Under the pieces are notes generated by a model. That model worked only from the letters and a program-made list of their open reading frames with translations. It was not told the DNA's origin and did not search any database. This document shows positions 40,759 through 48,579 of a stretch of DNA of 64,000 nt, one piece after another. How positions within the stretch are numbered: the first letter of the stretch is position 1; every line of letters begins with the position of its first letter. The position numbers were made by a program, and so were the translations under genes. Source of the DNA: Aggregatilineales bacterium (GTDB taxonomy: Bacteria; Chloroflexota; Anaerolineae; Aggregatilineales; Phototrophicaceae); NCBI GenBank assembly GCA_030834905.1, contig JAUQWZ010000021.1, positions 62,001 through 126,000 on the forward strand, read 5' to 3'.

Positions 40759-41901
40759 CTATGGCGGCGTCAGCGTGCCGGTCTGCGGCGGCTGACCGCA
40801 GCGTAAACAGCGTCCTTTGTAGAAGCCGACGCGCGCCCCACAGCGCATACACTGAGCGCCGCCGGTGGCGTAATAGCTTTCAGCCTGCGGAATGGGATAG
40901 CGCGGCATGTGCAGCGCCGGGGGAAGCACGCTGCCGCAGCTTTCGCAGTAGGCAAAGCCCGCGCCCCCCGCGCGGCTGTGTCCGCCGCAGGACGGACAGT
41001 AAATGCGAGCTTCCATCTGCGCTTCCAGTTGCAGCGTTTCCAGACAGCGGCGAATCGCCACGATGTGGACGCCGTAGAGATACATCGACTGCCGCCCGGT
41101 GTTGCGCGTCATCATGCCGACGAGGTAGTTGTGCTCGTCAAAGATTGGGTCGCCGCCGGTATCCGCCAGATTGGTGAAGGTGGTGGGAATCCACTGGCTT
41201 GCCAGCGCGCGCCGGGTTGGGCGCTGGCGGGCGCGCTGCATCTCACCGGCATAAGTCACGGCGACCAGCGGCGCTTCGTCCGCCACGCGCGGCATCGGGG
41301 GAATGGGCAGTATCCCATCCATCCGGTGATCAACCTGAATGAAGGCGAGGTCGTATTCCGGGTAGGCGCGCAGCACATAACCGGTAAGCTGCCGCCCCAT
41401 GTGCAGTTCAACCGTCAGCCGGTCGCTGCTGCCGACGACGAAGCGCGTGGTCGCCAGGATGCCGTCCGGCGAGACGAAGAAGCCGGTTCCGGGTCCGTTG
41501 GGACCGCCGATAATGTTAGCAACGTGATCGGCGATATTGTAGCTCGCCGAATGGATGATCGGCTGGCTCGCCACCGGCTGGAGCATGGTCGTGCCGAGTG
41601 TGTGCGCCTGCGGCGAGGTCGTTTCGGGCATTGGCGGAAGCTGCGACGACAGCAGCCGGGCGAGGCGCTGCCGCGCTTCCTGGTTGTTCGGTTCGGCGCT
41701 CAGCGCCTCGTTGTAGTAGGCGCGTTTCTGGGTTGGGTCAGTCTCGATTTCCGCCAGCCACAGGTAGGCAATAGCACGTAAATCATCCGTCAGCTTGCCA
41801 CTCTTGAGGGCGATGCGAATCAAACGCGCGCCTTCAGCAGTGCTGCCTGCCTGAAGCGCAGTGATTCCCAGTTCAAGCGAACGATAGGTCATGTGCCGCA
41901 A
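40759..41901 (-). CDS. TPR / HtrA-like pseudoprotease / zinc-ribbon protein
   Basis: 380 residues. Residues 1-90 are TPR-like helices (ending YYNEALSAEPNNQEARQRLARLL). Residues 125-290 follow the S1C trypsin fold (GTGFFVSPDGILAT, YDLAFIQV, GGDPIFDEHNYLVGM). The catalytic His position reads RFV instead of NHV and the Ser position reads ADTGGDP instead of GNSGGP, so only the Asp remains. Two zinc ribbons close the protein: CPSCG...CESCG and CMRCG...CLRCG. No signal peptide is present, so it is cytoplasmic. It is probably a peptide-binding or scaffold protein. Start MRHM or the second Met cannot be separated. Confidence 0.75.
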   Translation of the reverse strand: MRHMTYRSLELGITALQAGSTAEGARLIRIALKSGKLTDDLRAIAYLWLAEIETDPTQKRAYYNEALSAEPNNQEARQRLARLLSSQLPPMPETTSPQAHTLGTTMLQPVASQPIIHSASYNIADHVANIIGGPNGPGTGFFVSPDGILATTRFVVGSSDRLTVELHMGRQLTGYVLRAYPEYDLAFIQVDHRMDGILPIPPMPRVADEAPLVAVTYAGEMQRARQRPTRRALASQWIPTTFTNLADTGGDPIFDEHNYLVGMMTRNTGRQSMYLYGVHIVAIRRCLETLQLEAQMEARIYCPSCGGHSRAGGAGFAYCESCGSVLPPALHMPRYPIPQAESYYATGGAQCMRCGARVGFYKGRCLRCGQPPQTGTLTPP

Positions 41902-42022
41902 ACCGTGAAGTTGAATCGAAAAGAAGAACTGCCGAGTTGTAATCCCTCTAATGCTACCACAAAACGCACGCCTGCGGCGGATGCGGGGGATGGCAAAGCG
42001 GGGGCTTGTGGGGATATATTCC

Positions 42023-42052
42023 GTAGGGGCGCAAGCACGCTTGCGCCCCTAC
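42023..42052. repeat. Perfect 30-bp palindrome (REP-like)
   Basis: Two exact 14-bp arms (GTAGGGGCGCAAGC and its complement) around two bases. It lies in the gap before the FGE-domain gene's stop. It shares the TAGGGGCG word with the hairpin at 25717-25747. Confidence 0.75.
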
Positions 42053-42085
42053 ATTCTCATATCTGAACTGATTTTTAGAGGCGCA

Positions 42086-43576
42086 TTAGCCGGGCGCTAG
42101 TGTACCCACAACTGCCGTTGTCGGGGTGACAGGCTGCGTTGGCGGCGGCGGCATGGTCGCCTGGCTGTTGGCGGTGGTTTCCTCGTCACTGCCGCCTTCG
42201 GGTACGCCGAGCGATGCCGGATCGACAGTCGTCACCGGAAGCGGGCTGCTGCCGAGAGGACCCTCGCCCACCTGTGACGAGCCGGTTGCGGTGTCTGACG
42301 CGCACCGGAAACCGATATCGGCGCGCGGATCAATCGGGTTTTGCTCGCGGCGGTGGACGGCGCGGGCGAAGAAGGGCATGGTATCCCACGACCCACCACG
42401 ATTCGTTTTTTCGGTGCCGGTTGCCGGACCCTGCGGATCGGGACCGGCGGCGGCAGCGCTGCCATAGTAGCTGCTGTCAAACCAGTCACTCACCCATTCG
42501 GCGACGTTGCCTGACATATTGAGGATGCTGCCGCTGCCCCAGGTAACCGCCCCGAGCGTATACGAGCTAACCGGCTGCGCCTGCACCGGTTCGCCGTTTT
42601 CGTTGCGGCGGGTGGCGGCGAGGGCGCCGTTCCAGTCATTGCCCCACGGGAAGATGAATTCCTGCGAACCACGCGCGGCGCGTTCCCATTCGGCTTCGGT
42701 GGGCAGACGGCGACCAATGGACTGACAGTATGCCTGAGCGCCGTACCAGGTCACATTGGCGGCTGGGAAATTGGTGATGGCGACGTTGACAGTGTAGTTC
42801 TGCGAATCAAACTGAAGATTGCTGGTTTCCGATTCGTTGAGCGTTTGGGCGCAGGGCTGGTTGAAGCAGCCGTTGCGGTGGCTGCCGGGTCCCATTGCCA
42901 TCAGGAAGTTGATGAACTGCTGGTAGGATACTTCAGTGCTTTCAATGAAGAATGGGCTGACCGTGACCGGATGCGAAGGCAGCGAATCGGCTGCCATACT
43001 GGCGTCGCAAGCGCCCGCTTCGCCGCCATACCCCTGGATACATTCCTGTACTGCCGCCGAAACTTCGGCGGGCGTCGTGCCCATGTTGAACGTGCCGCCT
43101 TCGACTGCCACCAGCGCGCTGGCGGCACCGGCGACATCAGCGAAGCGGGAATCCACTGAGGTGTTCTGGGCGCTGCTCAGTGCTACGCTTTCCTCAGTTT
43201 GCTCCGAGGACTGCGTTGTGCCGGTAAAGCCAACCAGCGGTGGGGTCGTCAGCGTGGGCGTTGATTCTGGCGTGAGCTGAGTGGGATCAATGGTTGGGGT
43301 AGCGGTGGGCGGCTCGACCAGCAGCACCGCTTCCGTCTCACGAGTTTCGGTCGGCAGTTCGGTTGGGGTGACTGGTTCAGGCGTCGCCGTGATAATGAAA
43401 GGCGTCTGGGTGGGCAGGTTGGCTGCCGCTTGTCCATCCAGGTTCAGCACTCCAAATGCCAGCGCGCCCAGCACCAGAATGACCGAACAGCCAAAGCCCA
43501 GGATTGCGCCGATGATGATCCACTGCCAGGCTGTATTGCCCGAGCGCCGCCCCAGACTACCATAGTTACGTGACAT
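42086..43576 (-). CDS. Membrane-anchored FGE-sulfatase (SUMF1) domain protein
   Basis: 496 residues. A membrane helix (about 18-42) is followed by a Thr/Pro/Glu-rich stalk to about 145. A formylglycine-generating-enzyme-type domain follows: GGTFNMGT near 155, HPVTVSPFFIESTEVSYQQFINF near 205, RLPTEAEWERAARG near 300, GNVAEWVSDWF near 355, NRGGSWD near 385 and DIGFRC near 420. The catalytic Cys pair of true FGE is not present in the GGSWDTMPFFARAVHR segment, so it is probably a binding or structural member rather than a sulfatase activator. AAGGAG lies 7 bp before ATG 43576. It is 135 bp downstream of an Flp-like gene, behind a terminator. Confidence 0.85.
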   Translation of the reverse strand: MSRNYGSLGRRSGNTAWQWIIIGAILGFGCSVILVLGALAFGVLNLDGQAAANLPTQTPFIITATPEPVTPTELPTETRETEAVLLVEPPTATPTIDPTQLTPESTPTLTTPPLVGFTGTTQSSEQTEESVALSSAQNTSVDSRFADVAGAASALVAVEGGTFNMGTTPAEVSAAVQECIQGYGGEAGACDASMAADSLPSHPVTVSPFFIESTEVSYQQFINFLMAMGPGSHRNGCFNQPCAQTLNESETSNLQFDSQNYTVNVAITNFPAANVTWYGAQAYCQSIGRRLPTEAEWERAARGSQEFIFPWGNDWNGALAATRRNENGEPVQAQPVSSYTLGAVTWGSGSILNMSGNVAEWVSDWFDSSYYGSAAAAGPDPQGPATGTEKTNRGGSWDTMPFFARAVHRREQNPIDPRADIGFRCASDTATGSSQVGEGPLGSSPLPVTTVDPASLGVPEGGSDEETTANSQATMPPPPTQPVTPTTAVVGTLAPG

Positions 43577-43656
43577 AGATTCACTCCTTGATACCGGGAT
43601 CAAGTCTGCACATTCCCGGTAGGTTCCTTCGATCTTGCGCGCCTAATAGTAAACGA

Positions 43657-43686
43657 AAGACCCTACGGCGGCAACCGTAGGGTCTT
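43657..43686 (-). terminator. Intrinsic terminator after the Flp pilin gene
   Basis: Perfect 12-bp arms (AAGACCCTACGG and complement) with a six-base loop. On the minus strand the stem ends in a short T-rich run. Confidence 0.8.
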
Positions 43687-43711
43687 CTTGGAATGAAAAC
43701 GGGCTGAACAA

Positions 43712-43900
43712 TTAGAGCGAATTTATGACGTTCGAGTAGGCATTTCCTACCCAGGGTCCCAGGATGGTGACGACTACCAGGACGATCAGGACGACGAGCA
43801 CAAGGATCATGGCATATTCCACCAGTCCTTGTCCCTTTTCAGCGGCGAGTTTTACGTGCCATAAGGATTCCAGGTAGTGCCTCCACCCCTCCCATAGCAT
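43712..43900 (-). CDS. Flp/Fap-type pilin subunit
   Basis: 62 residues. The segment EKGQGLVEYAMILVLVVLIVLVVVTILGP is the class III (Flp) prepilin pattern: the processing site before QGLVEYA, a conserved Glu at position 5 of the mature protein, and a long hydrophobic helix. The pre-sequence of about 22 residues is typical. AGGAGG lies 5 bp upstream of the ATG. No tad assembly genes (TadA, TadB, TadC, prepilin peptidase) occur in the window. The gene has its own terminator, which is common for an abundantly expressed pilin. Confidence 0.85.
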   Translation of the reverse strand: MLWEGWRHYLESLWHVKLAAEKGQGLVEYAMILVLVVLIVLVVVTILGPWVGNAYSNVINSL

Positions 43901-44291
43901 GGTTCCCTCCTGACAAAATCAGCGGAAGTGCGCCCTTGTTTATAAAAGCGCATGACAACAGTGTAACATGGTAACCGGTGGGAAGATTCATCGACTATAT
44001 ATAGCTCCTTGCTTCGTCGGTCGGCGCGATATGAAGCTGGCGATACGCTGCGCACAATAAAAAATAAAGGGCGCAGTGTCCGTCTACTACAATTATAACA
44101 TTATGATAATGTCAAACCGTTAACAATGCGTAAAATTCATTGTTCGTTAACAGACCTTTACAAATTCAACCCTTCCCGGCTGGCTGCGCCGCGAAACTGT
44201 GGCAGAAGTCGCCTGTTTGCGGCATATAATAGACAGCACATTAGTCGGTTTTTGGCTGAATTAAGTGCTCCTCATCAGGAAGGGGTCTGCT
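43901..44291. other. 391-bp AT-rich divergent promoter region
   Basis: This region separates the pilin gene (minus) from the cupin gene (plus). It contains a perfect inverted repeat ACATTAT-G-ATAATGT near 44098-44112. A longer interrupted inverted repeat runs from GTTAAC/AATG to CATTG/GTTAAC near 44119-44151. For the pilin, a TATAAA -10 with a TTACAC -35 at 16 bp can be read on the minus strand near 43935-43965. No ORF or structured RNA was recognised. The repeats are candidate operators. Confidence 0.45.
44225..44230 (+). promoter_or_regulatory. Consensus -10 box before the cupin gene
   Basis: A perfect TATAAT about 62 bp before the GTG start. A recognisable -35 is lacking, so it may depend on an activator, possibly through the inverted repeats upstream. 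Confidence 0.45.
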
Positions 44292-45518
44292 GTGAACGAT
44301 GCTGAAAAATGTCAACTCATCATACCGACACTGGAACGGGGCGGCGGGATCGTCCGCCTGACGCCGACGTGGGTGCCGCGTTCGTTTTGTGTGCCGGGGC
44401 GCAGGCTGCGGCTGCATCCAAATGACCTGTACGCGCTTGGGGGACATCGCGGCGGCATTGACGAGCGCTGGCTGTCCTCGACTGTGCGCGCCGATAACGG
44501 ACCCGGAACGCCGGACGATGAAGGTTTGAGCTACATGGATCTCGATGGCAAGCGGGTGCTGCTGCGAGATGGGATTGCGCTGATGGGAGCGCTGTTTATC
44601 AGCAGTGAGGCGATGGCGGTACACGGCGGCTTGGTCATGTACAGCAAGTTTTTCGACAACATGTACCCGCTGCCACATCACCTTCATCAGAATGACGAGA
44701 AGGCTGCTGATGTCGGGCGGTTGGGCAAGCCGGAAGCCTACTACTTCCCGCCGCAGTACAACTTCGCGCTGGATGCGTTCCCCTATACCTTCTTCGGTAT
44801 CGAACCCGGCACCACCCAAGATCAGGTCATCGACTGCCTGAAGCGCTGGAATGAGGGCGATAACGGCATTCTCGAACTGTCGAAAGCATATCGGCTGACG
44901 GTGGGGACTGGCTGGAATGTGCCGCCGGGTATCCTGCACGCGCCGGGGACGCTGTGTACCTACGAGCCGCAGCGCGCCAGCGACGTCTCATCCATGTGGC
45001 AGTCGCTGGTAGGCGACTATCTGGTACTGGATCGTTCGCTGCTGGTGAAAGATGTGCCGTTGGACAGGCACGAAGACTATGACTACCTGATTTCGCTGCT
45101 CGACTGGGAAGCGAACGTCGATCCCAGCTTCAAGGACAACCACTTCAGCCAGCCGCGCCCGGCAGGCGATCCCGCAGCGGCGGCAGACGCGGGCTATCAG
45201 GAAAAGTGGATCGTCTACGGCAGCGATTATTTCAGCGCCAAAGAACTGACCGTCGCGCCGGGGCGCGCCGTCACGGTTCACGACCCGGCGGCATACGGCT
45301 GTATCGCGGTGCAGGGCTATGGGCGTTTTGGCAATTACACCATCTCAGCCCCGACGCTGATTCGCTATGGCGAGATGACCGAAGACGAGTTTTTCGTCAC
45401 CTACAACGCGGCGCGTGATGGCGTGCAGATCACCAACCTGAGTTCAACCGAACCGCTGGTGATCCTCAAGCACTTCAACCCCGGCAACCCCGACATGCCG
45501 CGCCGGGATGCTGTCTGA
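44292..45518 (+). CDS. Cupin-fold, mannose-6-phosphate-isomerase-like protein
   Basis: 408 residues. Two segments point to a type I phosphomannose isomerase/cupin fold: HHLHQNDEKAADVGRLGKPEAYYF (near residue 130), which resembles the metal-binding H/E cluster of ManA, and WNVPPGILHAPG (near 210), the cupin PxGxxHA motif. A second beta-barrel half (ELTVAPGRAVTVHDPAAYGCIAVQGYG) follows. Overall identity to ManA seems low, so isomerase activity is only a possibility. Start: GTG at 44292 with AGGAAGGGG 6 bp upstream; an earlier in-frame GTG lacks such a site. It converges on the ABC-2 permease gene. Confidence 0.6.
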   Translation: MNDAEKCQLIIPTLERGGGIVRLTPTWVPRSFCVPGRRLRLHPNDLYALGGHRGGIDERWLSSTVRADNGPGTPDDEGLSYMDLDGKRVLLRDGIALMGALFISSEAMAVHGGLVMYSKFFDNMYPLPHHLHQNDEKAADVGRLGKPEAYYFPPQYNFALDAFPYTFFGIEPGTTQDQVIDCLKRWNEGDNGILELSKAYRLTVGTGWNVPPGILHAPGTLCTYEPQRASDVSSMWQSLVGDYLVLDRSLLVKDVPLDRHEDYDYLISLLDWEANVDPSFKDNHFSQPRPAGDPAAAADAGYQEKWIVYGSDYFSAKELTVAPGRAVTVHDPAAYGCIAVQGYGRFGNYTISAPTLIRYGEMTEDEFFVTYNAARDGVQITNLSSTEPLVILKHFNPGNPDMPRRDAV

Positions 45519-45521
45519 GTG

Positions 45522-45556
45522 AAGCGGGGCGTTTGTTATCCTACAGACGCCCGCTT
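45522..45556. terminator. Hairpin between convergent genes
   Basis: AAGCGGGGCGT and ACGCCCGCTT pair with one bulge across a 14-base loop. The right arm overlaps the last codons of the ABC-2 permease gene. Confidence 0.4.
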
Positions 45557-46374
45557 TCGAACAGCCGGTAACGGGAGAAAAGGCGCTGGCTCGCCCACAG
45601 CAGCGCCCAATCGACCAGCCACACGACCAGACCGACCACCAGCGCCAGTTCAACACTCAGGGTGATCACACCAAAGACCTGACCAAAGACCAGCAGCAGC
45701 AGCGGCACAACCAAAACTCCGGTGGTCTGGTAGGCTTCCATGAACGTCCCCGCGCGGGCTGAAACGATGACCGCCCCCAGTACGCCCATTCCGGCGACGG
45801 CGGGCGTGACCCATAAAATCAGGGGATACCATGCCGGGGTGGGAAACCAGATTCTGCCCATGATCGGCGTGCCGACGACATTCAGGATCAGGGTATAGAG
45901 GATGAATGACAGCCAGGTGATGACCAGCGCCGGAAGGATCGCCGCCAGCATTTTGCCGACGAACAATTCACGGTCGGTGGCAGGCGTATAGAGGAGCGCT
46001 TCTATCGTCTTGCGCTCTTTTTCGCCGACAAAGCTGTTGGTGCCGATGGTGCTGGCGGTCATGATCGGCAGAATCAGGAACAGCGGCGCAAACAGATAGC
46101 CCAGCATCAGCACGATCATCTGCTGATTGCCATTCAAGCCTTCCAGTTCTGCCTTCATGGACTGCGGCAGATTTGCCATCATCCGGGCAATGTCGGGATC
46201 GAGCAGCGCATCTGGCGAGTCCTGACCTGCTGCCTGCGCTGTCAGGAGCAGCACCAGCGGCAGGATCAGGCACAGCACCACCGGCAGCACGATCATCGGC
46301 ATCCAGACCATGCGATTATGGCGAACTTCGTATAGATCTTTGCGGGCAATCGCCGATACGGCACGCCAGTTCAC
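45541..46374 (-). CDS. ABC-2 type transporter permease
   Basis: 277 residues. An N-terminal RKDLYEVRHNRMVWMPMIVLPVVLCLILPLVLL helix has the amphipathic lead typical of ABC-2 permeases. Five further helices follow, with a conserved cytoplasmic GEKERKTIEALLYTPATDRELFVGKM segment near 120, which is the coupling region of NatB/CcmB-like exporters. The gene overlaps the upstream ATPase gene by four bases, so the two form one complex. The exported substrate is unknown. Confidence 0.88.
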   Translation of the reverse strand: MNWRAVSAIARKDLYEVRHNRMVWMPMIVLPVVLCLILPLVLLLTAQAAGQDSPDALLDPDIARMMANLPQSMKAELEGLNGNQQMIVLMLGYLFAPLFLILPIMTASTIGTNSFVGEKERKTIEALLYTPATDRELFVGKMLAAILPALVITWLSFILYTLILNVVGTPIMGRIWFPTPAWYPLILWVTPAVAGMGVLGAVIVSARAGTFMEAYQTTGVLVVPLLLLVFGQVFGVITLSVELALVVGLVVWLVDWALLWASQRLFSRYRLFESGRL

Positions 46375-47309
46375 GCTTTCGCCTCTTCCTGAACCTTGAA
46401 ATAAATCTCTTCTAACGAATGCTCGCGCGGATTCACCCGCATGATCTGCCCGCCGAGTTCCACCACCTGCACCACCACTGCCGGGATCACATCGTCATGA
46501 TTGATCTGTACTGCCAGCTTCTGATCATCCAGTGACACCTGAATGACCTCCGGCAGCGCCTGCAGGGCGGTGACAAGCCTGCCATCTGGCGCGGTACGGA
46601 GCGCGATCTCCACCCATGTTCCCTGAAATTGATCGCGGGCAAGCTGCGCGGGCGTGCCCACTGCCAGCAGCTTCCCCCGGTTGATCACCGCCACCCGGTC
46701 ACAAAGCCGCTGCGCTTCGTCGAGGTTGTGGGTGCAAAGGAAGATGGTGCGTCCACGCTCGCGGCTGAGACTGGCGATGAGATCGGTCACCTGCCGTGAT
46801 GCTTCGGGATCGAGCGCGGCGGTTGGCTCGTCAAAAAAGAGCAGTTCCGGCTCGTGAACCAGCGTGCGCGCCAGCGCCAGCCGCTGCTTCATCCCCTTGC
46901 TGAACTCGCCAGCTTTATTGGCTGTCCGTTCCCGCAAGCCAAACAGATCGAGCACCTCATCGACACGGCGCGAGAGATCGCCTTCGGGGACGCCGTACAG
47001 CGTGCCGAAGAAGATCAGGTTTTCGCGGGCGCTTAGTTGTTCATACAGCGAAGGTGTTTCGGTGAGAACGCCGGTGTGCCGCCGAAGCTGATCACCCTGA
47101 GACGCCGGATCATAGCCCAGCACTCGCGCCGAGCCGCCTGAGATTGCCAGCATCCCGTTCAGCAAGCGGACGAGCGTCGTCTTGCCAGCTCCGTTCGGAC
47201 CGAGCAGCCCGAATACTTCGCCCTGTTCAACTGTCAACGAAATCTGATCAAGCGCGGTGAGATCGCCAAAGCGGCGTGTAAGGTGTTCAGTCTGGATGAC
47301 AGAGGACAT
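46371..47309 (-). CDS. ABC transporter ATP-binding protein (ABC-2 exporter)
   Basis: 312 residues. Walker A GPNGAGKTT near residue 38, a Q-loop in LTETPSL, the signature segment FSKGMKQRLALAR near 140, Walker B LLFFDEPTAALDPE near 160, and the H-loop TH near 193. A C-terminal extension of about 80 residues (to 312) is of the DrrA/NatA type. Start ATG 47309 has GAGGA 6 bp upstream, while the longer frame begins at a TTG. It is probably energised export of a drug, lipid or ion by the overlapping permease. Confidence 0.92.
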   Translation of the reverse strand: MSSVIQTEHLTRRFGDLTALDQISLTVEQGEVFGLLGPNGAGKTTLVRLLNGMLAISGGSARVLGYDPASQGDQLRRHTGVLTETPSLYEQLSARENLIFFGTLYGVPEGDLSRRVDEVLDLFGLRERTANKAGEFSKGMKQRLALARTLVHEPELLFFDEPTAALDPEASRQVTDLIASLSRERGRTIFLCTHNLDEAQRLCDRVAVINRGKLLAVGTPAQLARDQFQGTWVEIALRTAPDGRLVTALQALPEVIQVSLDDQKLAVQINHDDVIPAVVVQVVELGGQIMRVNPREHSLEEIYFKVQEEAKA

Positions 47310-47411
47310 CGTCAATCCTCGAATCTGGAACTTCAGCCCTGCTACTGCTTCATCGGTGGCAAGCCAATTTCAAGCGGGGTGATTATAGCGCCGCCGCTGT
47401 GTCAAAGCACT

Positions 47412-48578
47412 TTAGTTCCCGATTTCCCACAGCACGATTTCCGGCGGGCAGAGGAAGCGGGCGCGGGGCGCTCCAAGCCCTTCCATGCCGATGCCGCGGG
47501 TGGTGTAGAGCGTCATATCGTTCACCTGATAGCGCCCCATAATGAAGCGGTTGCCGAGATGACTGGACGAAAACAGCGCTCCGACCACCGGAAGGCGAAT
47601 CTGCCCGCCGTGAGTGTGCCCGCACAGGTACAGATCAAAGCCCGCCGCCGCTGCTTCCGGCGCGAGGTCGGGCGAATGGCTCAGCAGCAGCCGGACGCCA
47701 TCCGGCGGCGCGGACGCCAGTTGTTCCGCCAGCGCCCGCCGGTCAGTAGGCAAATCGTGGGTGGTGACCAGACCGAGGATGTGGAGCGCGCCGCCGGGCG
47801 CTGCCACCGACGCCCAGCGGTTGGTCAGCAGGGTCAGATTGTCCAGACCCTGCACGAATTCCAGCACGCGCGGCAGCGGCTCGACGACCGGCGTGCCCGG
47901 CACGCAGTAAACGCCCAGCGGCGCGCGCCACCGGGCGATGACGCGGCGAATATCCGCCAGCGCCGTCGCGTCCCAGGTGTAAGACAGGTTGACGAAATCG
48001 CCGCTGAAGACGATCAGGTCGGGTTGAAGCTGGTCAATCAGCGCCTGAAGCTGGCGTTCGCGCCCGGTTTCGCGCTCCAGATGCAGATCGCCCAGATGCA
48101 GCAGGCGCAGATGGGGCGCGTTGGCTGCTTCCAGCCTGAGGGTTTGCCGCGTTGCCCCAAGCCGGAACGGCTCGATCCAGGTGGCGTAAAACACGACCAG
48201 CGTCAGCGCCGCAGCAGCGCCAACGGCGGCGATCAGCGCGCTGGCGGCAGTGGCGAAGAAACCGGCGATTACCATGAACAGCGCCAGCGCCAGGGTCAGC
48301 GCCAGCGCCGAGGGCTTGTCGGGTCCATAGCTGCGCCCGGCGCGCGGCAGCCCCCACAGCAGCCCCCAGTTGAGGGCGCTGGCGCCAAGCTGGATTGCCG
48401 CCGCCCCCGCGCCAGCCTGCGGCGACAGATGCAGCCACAGCCAGCCGACGAGCAAAGCGTTGGCGAGCAGCAGCGCGGCGATAGCGGCGGCGGGGAGTTC
48501 CTGAAGGCGGTTGCTGCCAACCAGCAGCTTATGAAGCAGGCTCTCTTCGAGCGCCTGGGCGGCAGTGGGTGGGATCAT
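47412..48578 (-). CDS. Membrane-anchored metallophosphoesterase (YkuE-like), motif III degraded
   Basis: 388 residues. About four hydrophobic helices fill residues 10-145. A calcineurin-like phosphoesterase domain follows: LGDLHLE near 165, FSGDFVN near 195, LLSHSPD near 295 and GHTHGGQ near 317. Where the family normally has GNHD/E the sequence reads GTPVVE, so one metal/catalytic His is missing. Activity is therefore doubtful or altered. The ATG (48576-48578) follows the histidine-kinase stop by one base (TAGCATG), which indicates coupled translation. The longer frame would overlap the kinase gene. Confidence 0.8.
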   Translation of the reverse strand: MIPPTAAQALEESLLHKLLVGSNRLQELPAAAIAALLLANALLVGWLWLHLSPQAGAGAAAIQLGASALNWGLLWGLPRAGRSYGPDKPSALALTLALALFMVIAGFFATAASALIAAVGAAAALTLVVFYATWIEPFRLGATRQTLRLEAANAPHLRLLHLGDLHLERETGRERQLQALIDQLQPDLIVFSGDFVNLSYTWDATALADIRRVIARWRAPLGVYCVPGTPVVEPLPRVLEFVQGLDNLTLLTNRWASVAAPGGALHILGLVTTHDLPTDRRALAEQLASAPPDGVRLLLSHSPDLAPEAAAAGFDLYLCGHTHGGQIRLPVVGALFSSSHLGNRFIMGRYQVNDMTLYTTRGIGMEGLGAPRARFLCPPEIVLWEIGN

Positions 48579-48579
48579 G

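Noticed and set aside
42086..43576. True formylglycine-generating enzyme / sulfatase activator
   Set aside because: The catalytic Cys pair is not seen in the expected segment and no sulfatase gene is nearby.
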